Shown: positions 1-5,592, counted from the first letter of the stretch. The stretch: DNA of 5,685 nucleotides from an archaeon (GCA_027348755.1 DAIEOU010000035.1:1-5685); one strand, 5' to 3'. Notes: generated by a model from the letters alone, not told the origin. A program made the numbers and translations.

Positions 1-78
1 TAGATCAGCCCAGCAACTTTATGATCAGACCGATTGTATAATACAAATCACTCCAAGAAAGGTCACAGAGTGGAAATA

Positions 79-495
79 CTAGGCAACAAATTTTTCTATT
101 TTGTCCCTCACTTTATCAAGGGAATCTGAATTTACTGTATTGAATTTATTATTCAGCTCAATTCCAATTGAATTATTAGATTTGACTAAATCTAGCTTTG
201 ATTCATCACCAGTACCAAGATCCTTCCATCCTTTGACGCCGCCGAGCAACTTTTGGTGGAACTCGCCTATCCGATTATTCAAACTTTTATCCTGCTGACG
301 ACTTGCTTCAGCACTTATCCACTTGTTAAGATTAATGTTTCTATTCATAAGGTCAAAAACTATCTTAAAGGGATCTAGTCCATTACTTTTCAACTCGTCT
401 ATCTTTCCACCCGCTTCATAATATCCTTCACAAACATATTGAACACAACTTAGAAAATGTTTGTCAGAAACAAATTCAACATATTTATTAGACAT
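79..495 (-). CDS. Truncated Eco47II-family type II restriction endonuclease, probably inactive
   Basis: The 138-residue product resembles, from memory, the Eco47II family of type II restriction enzymes (PD-(D/E)XK nucleases; Eco47II itself cuts GGNCC). Blocks that fit, in order, are an N-terminal FVSDKHF segment, LDPFKIVFD (40-48), RQQDKSLNNRIGEFHQ (66-81) with GW at 89-90, and the nuclease core LDLVK (101-105) followed by IELNNKFNTVNSDS (112-125). Family members usually read E-x-K-N-K in this core. Here it is E113-L-N115-N-K117, so the expected catalytic Lys is Asn (codon at 151-153). The protein stops soon after the core, while relatives run to roughly 220-240 residues, so the C-terminal third is missing. 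The 78 bases beyond the stop show no convincing continuation in any frame. No methyltransferase partner is visible. I read it as a decaying restriction gene; a repurposed DNA-binding protein is the alternative. The cut specificity is not assigned. Confidence 0.65.
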   Translation of the reverse strand: MSNKYVEFVSDKHFLSCVQYVCEGYYEAGGKIDELKSNGLDPFKIVFDLMNRNINLNKWISAEASRQQDKSLNNRIGEFHQKLLGGVKGWKDLGTGDESKLDLVKSNNSIGIELNNKFNTVNSDSLDKVRDKIEKFVA

Positions 496-500
496 AGATT

Positions 501-668
501 ATGAAGTTAAGGATTGCTTTTAATTCTTTTTATAAACACCTTACACCTTTTATAAAACGAGACAATCATGCAAGACCCGTAAAATTGCTACTCAAAGAAC
601 TCGGATTGATTAAGGTGGTTTATTTTTATGCTCTTATAATTAATTATAAAAATACTATCACTTTTTAG
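501..668 (+). CDS. Doubtful small ORF, 55 codons
   Basis: An ATG at 501 opens a frame of 55 codons ending in TAG at 666-668, between the divergent restriction-like gene and the membrane protein gene. The product is basic, begins MKLRIAFNSF, contains a HARPVKLLLKELGLI stretch that could form a helix, and has a hydrophobic end (VVYFYALII). No Shine-Dalgarno sequence precedes it, an in-frame stop lies only two codons upstream of the ATG, and no TATA box sits at the right distance. The two TATA-like octamers at 529 and 549 lie inside it. I recognise no family. An open frame of this length can arise by chance in AT-rich DNA, so I list it only as a possibility. Confidence 0.15.
   Translation: MKLRIAFNSFYKHLTPFIKRDNHARPVKLLLKELGLIKVVYFYALIINYKNTITF
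529..536 (-). promoter_or_regulatory. TATA box candidate for the restriction-like gene
   Basis: The octamer TTTATAAA is centred about 37 nt before the ATG at 495. With the usual archaeal spacing of about 26 nt from box centre to transcription start, the start would fall near 506, giving a leader of about 11 nt. The octamer is palindromic, so its direction is set only by gene position. An identical octamer lies at 549-556. Confidence 0.45.
643..654 (+). promoter_or_regulatory. TATA box for the membrane protein gene
   Basis: The A/T-only stretch ATTATAAAAATA is centred about 32 nt before the ATG at 681. The expected transcription start is near 675, so the mRNA would be leaderless or have only a few leader bases. 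This agrees with the absence of a Shine-Dalgarno sequence in front of the ATG. Confidence 0.5.
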
Positions 669-680
669 ACTAGATATAAA

Positions 681-1013
681 ATGAAAGATAGTTTTGATAA
701 AACAAAGGAGAAAGCAAATAGTTATTTTCAACTAGCTCAGCTTTTCGCAGTAATAGCAGGTTTTTTAATGATTGCTAATAGTGTTTACATTGATCGTGCT
801 GTAGCAGACGGAAGTTGGTTTATGTCAAAATATGATGCTGCTTCAGTTAACTGGAGTGCAGAACTTGCTCATAATGGGCAAGCATATCAGCTTGTTACAA
901 TGATGGGCGCAAATAAAATGAAAGCAGATGCATTCTTTTTTATTTCCATAATTTTTGGAGTAGCATCTTTAGTGACTTGGTTTAAAGGTAAGAAATTAAT
1001 AGACTCGTTTTGA
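681..1013 (+). CDS. Hypothetical membrane protein with two transmembrane helices
   Basis: This 110-residue product is of unknown function. It begins with a charged segment (MKDSFDKTKEKAN), followed by a likely transmembrane helix at about 16-37 (LFAVIAGFLMIANSVY), a polar loop of about 45 residues containing several aromatic residues, a second helix at about 83-101 (FFFISIIFGVASLVTW) and a short basic tail (KGKK). Both ends are therefore likely on the cytoplasmic side, with the loop outside. No catalytic motif, cysteine pair or metal site is visible. The start fits a near-leaderless promoter at 643-654. It is read in the same direction as the ribosomal operon but is separated from uL3 by 265 nt and a strong promoter, so it is probably transcribed on its own. 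I see no clear terminator after the stop. Confidence 0.7.
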   Translation: MKDSFDKTKEKANSYFQLAQLFAVIAGFLMIANSVYIDRAVADGSWFMSKYDAASVNWSAELAHNGQAYQLVTMMGANKMKADAFFFISIIFGVASLVTWFKGKKLIDSF

Positions 1014-1087
1014 TTGCATGACAACGAAAAAGTTATCATCTTGAACTGCTCATTATCAAATTAAAGAAAGAGAAAATTATACTCTGA

Positions 1088-1103
1088 TACATTAAAAAAT
1101 GTA
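1088..1103. repeat. Inverted repeat upstream of the uL3 promoter
   Basis: TACATT at 1088-1093 and AATGTA at 1098-1103 form a perfect 6-bp inverted repeat with a spacer of four A. It ends 22 nt before the TATA box at 1126. The position would suit an activator or regulator binding site, but an A/T-rich palindrome of this size can occur by chance. Confidence 0.3.
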
Positions 1104-1125
1104 CAAATCACATTTGACCAAAGCG

Positions 1126-1133
1126 TTTATATA
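1126..1133 (+). promoter_or_regulatory. TATA box of the ribosomal protein operon
   Basis: TTTATATA is a canonical archaeal TATA box and the clearest one in the gap before uL3. The usual spacing puts the transcription start near 1153-1158. The operon mRNA would then carry a 5' leader of about 120 nt, long for an archaeon. The bases directly upstream (AAAGCG) are not an obvious BRE, so box strength cannot be judged. Confidence 0.65.
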
Positions 1134-1155
1134 CCCACATTTCAAAGAATATAGA

Positions 1156-1278
1156 TATCTGATTGAACGCGCAAGCGAGGTTGACCGGGTGCTGATAACA
1201 CCACGTGAGACACGACCTACTTTGTAGGATGGTAGAGAGTTGACTACTTTTGAAGCAAAAACAAACAAACCATAAAAC
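1156..1278 (+). promoter_or_regulatory. Structured 5' leader of the uL3 operon, candidate cis-regulatory RNA
   Basis: Between the predicted transcription start and the uL3 ATG lies a GC-rich block in an AT-rich region: I count 42 G/C in 1161-1240 against 22 in 1081-1160. It can form a row of small hairpins. These are CGC/GCG around a GCAA tetraloop (1168-1177), GGTG/CACC (1188-1191 with 1199-1202), CGTG/CACG (1204-1207 with 1211-1214), CCTAC/GTAGG (1216-1220 with 1224-1228) and GTAG/CTAC (1232-1235 with 1244-1247). A competing stem AGGTTG/CGACCT (1178-1183 with 1213-1218) would enclose the second. An A-rich, apparently unpaired stretch without a Shine-Dalgarno sequence leads to the ATG. I recognise no known RNA family; tRNA, 5S, SRP and RNase P signatures were not found. 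A regulatory leader read by a ribosomal protein of the operon is the favoured inference; an independent small RNA is the alternative. Confidence 0.45.
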
Positions 1279-2229
1279 ATGGCACCATCAAGACCAAGAT
1301 TCGGAAGCTTGCAGTTCTACCCTAGAAAAAGGGCTGAACATCTTTTACCTAGTGTAAACTGGAGTACAATGGAAAATGTGAAGCTTGATTCTGAAGGCCT
1401 CATGGGTTACATTACATACAAAGCAGGAATGGCTTCTATTCTTGTAAAGGATGATACTCCAAATTCTATGACAAAAGGAAAGAAGATAATAGTCCCTGCA
1501 ACTATACTCGAACTTCCACACATGAAAGTTGCTTCTGTAAGATTCTATAATAAAGGTTTGCCGGTAAAAGATGTTCTGGTGTCTAGCGACAAGGATCTTT
1601 CTCGTGTTATGAGAGTTCCTAAGGCTGCAAAGACACTTGATTCTTCTGTTCCTGCAGCATATGACGATATAAGAGTGATTGTATATTCATTGCCTCGAGG
1701 CATTTCATTGAAAAAAACTCCAGATGTTTCAGAAGTTGCAATAAATGCCAAGGACAAGCTGTCATTTGTCAAGGGTTTGATAGGCCGTGAATTGACTTCA
1801 AAGGATTTTGTTCAAACTAACCTTGTTGACACTAGAGGTTTGACAAAAGGAAAAGGTCTTGAGGGAACAATACCAAGATTCGGAATTTCAAAGAAATCAC
1901 ATAAAGCTGAAAAGGGAGTTCGTAGACCAGGAAGCTTAGGCCCCTGGCATCCAGCTAGAGTAACATTCAGAACACCACAGGCAGGACAGTTAGGAATGTT
2001 TACTAGAGTCCATTACAATCTCAAACTCATTTTATCATCATCAATATCTCAGAAAAACATAAACATCCCCGGTGGTTTCTCTCAGTACGGAAACATATCT
2101 GGAGAATACATTCTTGTTGAGGGAAGCGTTCAAGGACCTCAGAAAAGACAGATTTTGATAACTCCGTCATTCAGACCTACAAAGAAGCAGAAAGTAAAGA
2201 AATATGAATTTTTGGAGGTTCTAAAATAA
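1279..2229 (+). CDS. rpl3: 50S ribosomal protein L3 (uL3)
   Basis: uL3 binds 23S rRNA early in large-subunit assembly and reaches towards the peptidyl transferase centre. The 316-residue product is the long archaeal/eukaryotic form, slightly shorter than the usual 330-345. The N-terminus (RPRFGSLQFYPRKRA, 5-19) is the family's rRNA-binding tail. VDTRGLTKGKGLEGTIPRFG (183-202) is the central signature. SHKAEKGVRRPGSLGPWHPARV (207-228) holds His208 and Trp223, which match the conserved histidine and the tryptophan-finger residue of yeast L3. AGQLG (235-239) follows. The ATG at 1279 starts exactly at this conserved N-terminus. It is the first gene of the operon; its stop overlaps the uL4 start by one base (TAATG). 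It lacks a Shine-Dalgarno sequence, unlike most genes behind it, and follows a structured leader, so its translation may be controlled there. Confidence 0.97.
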   Translation: MAPSRPRFGSLQFYPRKRAEHLLPSVNWSTMENVKLDSEGLMGYITYKAGMASILVKDDTPNSMTKGKKIIVPATILELPHMKVASVRFYNKGLPVKDVLVSSDKDLSRVMRVPKAAKTLDSSVPAAYDDIRVIVYSLPRGISLKKTPDVSEVAINAKDKLSFVKGLIGRELTSKDFVQTNLVDTRGLTKGKGLEGTIPRFGISKKSHKAEKGVRRPGSLGPWHPARVTFRTPQAGQLGMFTRVHYNLKLILSSSISQKNINIPGGFSQYGNISGEYILVEGSVQGPQKRQILITPSFRPTKKQKVKKYEFLEVLK

Positions 2230-2996
2230 TGAAAGGTGCATTGTTTGATTCAACTGGGAAGAAGAAATCTGATATTGCTTTGCCTTCGGTTTTCAGCACT
2301 CCAATAAGAGAAGATATAATAGCAAAGGCAGTTGAAGTTGCAAGATTCGAATCTACACAACCTCACAGTCTTTACAGCGAAGCAGGAAAGAGACATTCAG
2401 CTTCTGGAACAATATCTCACAAGAGACACGAATGGAAAGGACATTACGGAAAAGGTCTTGCGCGAGTCCCTCGAAAGACAATGAACAGGCACGGAACACA
2501 GTTCTATTGGGTAGCAGCAGAAGTTGCTAACGTCAGAGGTGGAAGACGTGTTCACGGTCCAACTCTATGGAAGAAAGCTCCTAAGATGAATGATAAGGAG
2601 CTTAAGCTCGCTTTATCTTCGGCAATTGCAGCAACTGCAAATGATTCTCTCATAGTAAAGAGATATGCTCGTGTTAATGCCGCTCCAAAGTCCCTTGTTG
2701 TTTTCGAGAGTCTTCCTGAAAAGACAAAAGACTTAATGTCTGCACTTGAATCAGGATACTCTGGCATGCCAGTAATTGAGAAGACAAGAGCAGTGCGAGC
2801 AGGAAAAGGAAAGACTCGCGGGCGTCCTCACAAGATAAGTCCGGGCGTTTTACTAGTTGTAGGAAAGAATGAAAAAGTAAAGGCAAAGCACGTCGATGTT
2901 AAGAGCTCTTCAACTCTTTCAGTCTTAGACCTTTATCCTTTAGGAAGAATAACAGCATATACAAAGCAGGCCTTGGAGGAAATATCAAATGCTTAA
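2229..2996 (+). CDS. rpl4: 50S ribosomal protein L4 (uL4, formerly L1e)
   Basis: uL4 binds 23S rRNA, and its long loop lines the nascent peptide exit tunnel. The 255-residue product has the archaeal layout: a short N-terminal strand, the basic tunnel loop at about 50-115, then a globular domain. The loop contains KGLARVPRKTMNRHGTQF (75-92) and VRGGRRVHGP (102-111), which correspond to the family's glycine- and arginine-rich signature. RAGKGKTRGRPH (190-201) is the second conserved rRNA-contacting block. The start at 2229 is supported by GGAGGT at 2214-2219, nine bases upstream inside the end of uL3, and by the one-base overlap that suggests translational coupling. The stop overlaps uL23 by eight bases. 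In bacteria uL4 represses its own operon through the mRNA leader. Whether this protein does so is unknown, but a structured leader is present here. Confidence 0.97.
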   Translation: MKGALFDSTGKKKSDIALPSVFSTPIREDIIAKAVEVARFESTQPHSLYSEAGKRHSASGTISHKRHEWKGHYGKGLARVPRKTMNRHGTQFYWVAAEVANVRGGRRVHGPTLWKKAPKMNDKELKLALSSAIAATANDSLIVKRYARVNAAPKSLVVFESLPEKTKDLMSALESGYSGMPVIEKTRAVRAGKGKTRGRPHKISPGVLLVVGKNEKVKAKHVDVKSSSTLSVLDLYPLGRITAYTKQALEEISNA

Positions 2997-3228
2997 ACCA
3001 ATAACCTCTGAAAAGGCAGTAAGAATGATAGACTTAGATAACACTCTAGTCTTCGAAGTTTCTAGAAATGCAGAGAAGCCAGAGATAAGAAAAGAGATAG
3101 AAAATGTTTTCGGAGTAAAAGTCTTAGACATAAGAACAAACATAAGGAATAATGTTAAATACGCATACGTCAAGTTGGCTAAGGAGAATCCTGCAGTTGA
3201 CGTGGCAACTAAACTAGGGATAATATAA
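2989..3228 (+). CDS. rpl23: 50S ribosomal protein L23 (uL23)
   Basis: uL23 sits at the exit of the nascent peptide tunnel and is the docking site for the signal recognition particle. The 79-residue product is close to the archaeal length of about 82-86. TSEKAVRMIDLDNTLVFEV (6-24) is the conserved first segment, and the helix PEIRKEIENVFGVKV (31-45) is followed by VLDIRTNIRNNVKYAYVKL (45-63), ending in LGII as archaeal members do. The loop inside the last segment is short and lacks the usual Gly-Lys-Lys turn, a minor deviation. The start at 2989 overlaps the end of uL4 by eight bases and has GGAGGA eight bases upstream (2975-2980), so reinitiation or coupling with uL4 is likely. A four-base gap (CAAC) separates it from uL2. 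Confidence 0.95.
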   Translation: MLKPITSEKAVRMIDLDNTLVFEVSRNAEKPEIRKEIENVFGVKVLDIRTNIRNNVKYAYVKLAKENPAVDVATKLGII

Positions 3229-3232
3229 CAAC

Positions 3233-3931
3233 ATGGGTAAAAGAATTATATCACAGGCAAGAGGACATGGTTCGCTTTCATACAGAGTGAGAGCTCGTGC
3301 CTTCATTTACAAGATAAAATATCCAATGCACGAGGGAAACGCAGTTCTCATAAAACTATTGCATTCAGCTGCTCACACTGCACCTTTGATGAAACTTTCA
3401 GCAAGTAATGAGGTATTTTACAATCCTGCATTCAATGGAGCCGTTCAAGGTCAGAGCATGACAATTGGTGGTAATGAAATAAAGCCAGGGAACATAATAA
3501 TGCTAAAGAATATACCTGTTGGAACACATATATACAATGTAGAGAGAAACCCTGGAGACGGAGGAAAAATGATAAGAACTTCAGGAAGCAGTGCAGAAGT
3601 TTACAAGAGATACGACCATAACGTTATATCAGTTTTAATGCCAAGCAAGAAAGAAGTAATGCTTAATGGAGATTGCAGAGCAACAATAGGAGTTATAGCT
3701 GGAGATGGTCGCCTTCTAAAACCTTTGATGACTGCAGGAAAAGCATTCTACAAATACAAGACAAGAAACAAACTCTGGCCTAGAACAAGTGCTGTAAAGG
3801 TAAACGCTGTAGATCATCCATTTGGTTCTGGACGTGGAAAGAGAATAAAGTCAAAGATTGCTAAGCGTTGGGCTCCTGCTGGAAGACGTGTAGGGCATAT
3901 AGCACCTAGAAGAACAGGGAGGGGCAACTAA
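3233..3931 (+). CDS. rpl2: 50S ribosomal protein L2 (uL2)
   Basis: uL2 binds domain IV of 23S rRNA, supports subunit association and is needed for the peptidyl transferase centre. The 232-residue product matches the archaeal form (about 238). The N-terminus GKRIISQARGHGS (2-14) is typical. The middle holds the two rRNA-binding barrel domains, including GNAVLIKLLHSAAHTAPL (35-52) and the IPVGTHIYNVE segment (94-104). The C-terminal NAVDHPFGSGRGK (191-203) carries His195, equivalent to the essential His229 of E. coli, and APAGRRVGHIAPRRTG (214-229) closes the protein as expected. Only a weak AGGGA (3216-3220) precedes the start, 12 bases away, so coupling to uL23 may help. The stop overlaps the uS19 start by one base (TAATG). 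Confidence 0.97.
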   Translation: MGKRIISQARGHGSLSYRVRARAFIYKIKYPMHEGNAVLIKLLHSAAHTAPLMKLSASNEVFYNPAFNGAVQGQSMTIGGNEIKPGNIIMLKNIPVGTHIYNVERNPGDGGKMIRTSGSSAEVYKRYDHNVISVLMPSKKEVMLNGDCRATIGVIAGDGRLLKPLMTAGKAFYKYKTRNKLWPRTSAVKVNAVDHPFGSGRGKRIKSKIAKRWAPAGRRVGHIAPRRTGRGN

Positions 3932-4347
3932 TGGCTGAGCAGACAGACGGAGGCGTTATATTAAAGTCAAAGGAAGTATTTTACCGAGGGATAAACGTAG
4001 AGGATCTTAAGAAGCTCGATGTTAGAGAAGTTGCAAAATATCTCCCATCAAGATCAAGACGTTCTGTACTTCGTGGATTCGATGTTATAGAGAAGTTCCT
4101 AAAACGCTGTGAGGCAACATTATCTTCACACAAGAAGATAAGAACCCACAGAAGGGACATAATAATAATGCCTCGCATGGTCGGAATGACAATAAGCGTA
4201 CACAACGGCAAGGCATTTAACGACGTTCAGATAGTCGCTGAGATGATAGGTCATAGACTAGGAGAATTCGCCCAGACAAGACAGAAAGTAGCTCATGGAG
4301 GAGCAGGAATAGGCGCGACAAAAGGTTCAAAGGCGGCTAAGAAATAA
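3931..4347 (+). CDS. rps19: 30S ribosomal protein S19 (uS19)
   Basis: uS19 lies in the head of the small subunit and takes part in the bridge to the large subunit near the A-site tRNA. The 138-residue product is the archaeal/eukaryotic type with its N-terminal extension: FYRGINVEDLKKL (17-29) and the LPSRSRRSVLRG helix region (38-49) precede the core shared with bacteria. RTHRRDIIIMPRMVG (71-85), ISVHNGKAF (88-96) and MIGHRLGEFAQTR (105-117) are the family signature; HGGAGIGATKGSK (122-134) is the conserved basic tail. The start at 3931 has a strong GGGAGGGG six bases upstream (3917-3924) inside the end of uL2 and overlaps its stop by one base. Eight A/T-only bases separate it from uL22. Confidence 0.96.
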   Translation: MAEQTDGGVILKSKEVFYRGINVEDLKKLDVREVAKYLPSRSRRSVLRGFDVIEKFLKRCEATLSSHKKIRTHRRDIIIMPRMVGMTISVHNGKAFNDVQIVAEMIGHRLGEFAQTRQKVAHGGAGIGATKGSKAAKK

Positions 4348-4355
4348 TAAATAAA

Positions 4356-4919
4356 ATGGAAGAACAAAAACAAAAAACACAAGAGAAAGTTGAAGGGAAC
4401 ACGCAGATAGAGAATGCTAGTGTTAAGAGCGAGCAGATTAAGTCAGAAAAATCTGAAAAATCTGAGAAAACAGAGAAAACAGAGAAAGCAGAGAAAAAAA
4501 CAGAATCAAAGCCAAAAGTTGTTAAGAGCGAGGCTGTTGCTAGAGGAGTATCAATCCACGCTTCGAAGAGACATTGCATGTACATAGGTAATTTCATAAA
4601 AGGAAAGACAGTAGATGCAGCCATATCAGATCTTGAGCAAGTTGTAAAGCTCAAGAGAGCAATACCTTTTAAGGGAGAAATTCCACACAGGAAAGGAGCT
4701 ATGATGTCAGGACGTTATCCAGTTGAAGCATCAAAGCTTTTCATAGGAATGCTTAAAGGACTTAAGGGAAACATATCGGTAAACAACATGCCTGCAGAAA
4801 CAAGAATATTCAGCGTAGTATCAAATTGGGCATCAAGGCCTAGGCGCTCGAATGGAAAAGCAAAGAGAACTAACGTCGTTATAATCGCAAAGCCTATAAC
4901 AAAGGAGGCAACTAAGTAA
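4356..4919 (+). CDS. rpl22: 50S ribosomal protein L22 (uL22) with Lys/Glu-rich N-terminal extension
   Basis: uL22 contacts all domains of 23S rRNA, and its beta-hairpin forms part of the exit tunnel wall. The core starts at about residue 60: GVSIHASKRHCMYIGNFIKG (64-83), the helix with AISDLEQVVKLKRAIPFK (89-106), HRKGAMMSGRYPVEASK (111-127) and the tunnel hairpin around RIFSVVSNWASRPRRSNGKAKRTNVVI (150-176). Archaeal members begin only some 15-20 residues before this core. Here about 55 extra residues precede it, low in complexity and rich in Lys, Glu, Ser and Thr, with six K-S/T/A-E triplets at 29-46. The ATG at 4356 is the only start close behind uS19. No ATG or GTG start lies in frame between the repeat and the core, so the extension appears genuinely encoded. 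There is no clear Shine-Dalgarno sequence before it. Confidence 0.93.
   Translation: MEEQKQKTQEKVEGNTQIENASVKSEQIKSEKSEKSEKTEKTEKAEKKTESKPKVVKSEAVARGVSIHASKRHCMYIGNFIKGKTVDAAISDLEQVVKLKRAIPFKGEIPHRKGAMMSGRYPVEASKLFIGMLKGLKGNISVNNMPAETRIFSVVSNWASRPRRSNGKAKRTNVVIIAKPITKEATK
4440..4493 (+). repeat. Six imperfect 9-bp tandem repeats encoding K-S/T/A-E
   Basis: Six consecutive 9-base units encode KSE, KSE, KSE, KTE, KTE, KAE in the N-terminal extension of uL22. Neighbouring units differ by few bases, and the last ones (AAAACAGAG twice, then AAAGCAGAG) are nearly identical. This suggests recent growth by replication slippage. The unit is in frame, so gain or loss of copies would change the tail length without breaking the protein. 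Confidence 0.85.
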
Positions 4920-4920
4920 A

Positions 4921-5592
4921 ATGGAAGAGAAAAAATTTGTAAACTTTAAGAAAGAAGAACTCGCAGTAAAAGACTATGTCAAGAGTGCAATAGGAAAAGG
5001 AAGAATAAGTAACGTAGCTATAGAATACACTCCAGTTGGAGAGAAGATTGTTATATCCACTAGCAAGCCTGGACTTGTTATAGGAAAGAGAGGAGAGAAG
5101 ATAGAAGAGCTTACATCAACACTAAAGAAAAGATTCAAGCTTGACAATCCTCATATAGACATAAAGGAAATAACTTCCCCAATGCTCGATGCCCAGTTAG
5201 TTGCAGATGACATAGCTCTAATGCTTGAAAGGGATGGCGCTCTAAAGTTCAAAGTAATTGCATACAGAACATTGCAGAACATAATGGGCGCAGGAGCACT
5301 TGGTGCAGAGATTGTACTTTCAGGTCGTTTGCCAAGCGAAAGAGCAAAGAGATGGAGATTCGCTCAAGGTTATCTCAAAAAGACTGGAGACCCTGCAAAA
5401 GTAGTACTTAGGGCAAAAGCTCAAGCTGTAAATGTTCAAGGAGTTTCAGGAATACAAGTAAGTATACTTCCTCCAAATGTTTCAATACATGACAAGATAG
5501 TTATAGATGACGCTGTAAAGCAGCAGGTAGAAAAGAACAGCATAGTTACAGAAGAAGAAAAGCCAAAGAAGAAATCATCGAAGAAGCAGTAA
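4921..5592 (+). CDS. rps3: 30S ribosomal protein S3 (uS3)
   Basis: uS3 lines the mRNA entry channel of the small subunit. The 223-residue product has the archaeal layout: an N-terminal segment (about 1-20), a type II KH domain (about 21-90) with the GKRG loop at 55-58 inside LVIGKRGEKIEEL (52-64), and the C-terminal domain with GAGALGAEIVLSGRLPSERAKRWRF (123-147) and GYLKKTGDPAKVV (150-162). The last 15 residues form an acidic then Lys-rich tail (EEEK, then KPKKKSSKKQ), common in archaeal members. The start at 4921 has GGAGG at 4904-4908, 12 bases upstream in the end of uL22, and only one base separates it from the uL22 stop. No uL16-like gene follows within the window, consistent with the archaeal order. 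Confidence 0.97.
   Translation: MEEKKFVNFKKEELAVKDYVKSAIGKGRISNVAIEYTPVGEKIVISTSKPGLVIGKRGEKIEELTSTLKKRFKLDNPHIDIKEITSPMLDAQLVADDIALMLERDGALKFKVIAYRTLQNIMGAGALGAEIVLSGRLPSERAKRWRFAQGYLKKTGDPAKVVLRAKAQAVNVQGVSGIQVSILPPNVSIHDKIVIDDAVKQQVEKNSIVTEEEKPKKKSSKKQ

Noticed and set aside
8..253. Near-repeat GCC(C/G)AGCAACTTT at 8-20 and 241-253, as if a second fragment of the restriction gene lay at the left edge
   Set aside because: Only 12 of 13 bases match and the flanks do not align well; it is too short to support a duplication.
101..298. Plus-strand frame of 65 codons opposite the restriction-like gene
   Set aside because: It lies wholly within the conserved minus-strand coding region and shows no family features.
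1189..1243. Tiny leader ORFs (GTG at 1189 and 1205, ATG at 1229)
   Set aside because: They are 5-13 codons long, lack Shine-Dalgarno sequences and overlap the hairpins; chance is the simplest explanation.
1216..1256. Part of the leader, around TGTAGGATGGTAGAGAG, recalls the conserved 23S rRNA segment TGTAGGATAGGTGGGAG and could be rRNA mimicry
   Set aside because: The likeness is short and from memory, and mainly to the bacterial form. It needs alignment with this organism's own 23S rRNA and mapping to a uL3, uL4 or uL2 contact site before it means anything.
1224..1260. Possible tRNA D-arm (GGTAGAG)
   Set aside because: No T-arm (GGTTCRA type), no acceptor pairing and no CCA-adjacent stem could be found, in normal or permuted order.
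1092..1280. Minus-strand open frame of 62 codons covering the uL3 leader
   Set aside because: It spans the TATA box and the hairpin region, starts within the uL3 start codon, has no promoter or Shine-Dalgarno sequence of its own, and its product resembles nothing known to me.
4337..4654. Minus-strand frame of 105 codons opposite uL22
   Set aside because: Its Ser/Phe-rich product is the mirror of the Lys/Glu repeat and the frame has no independent support.
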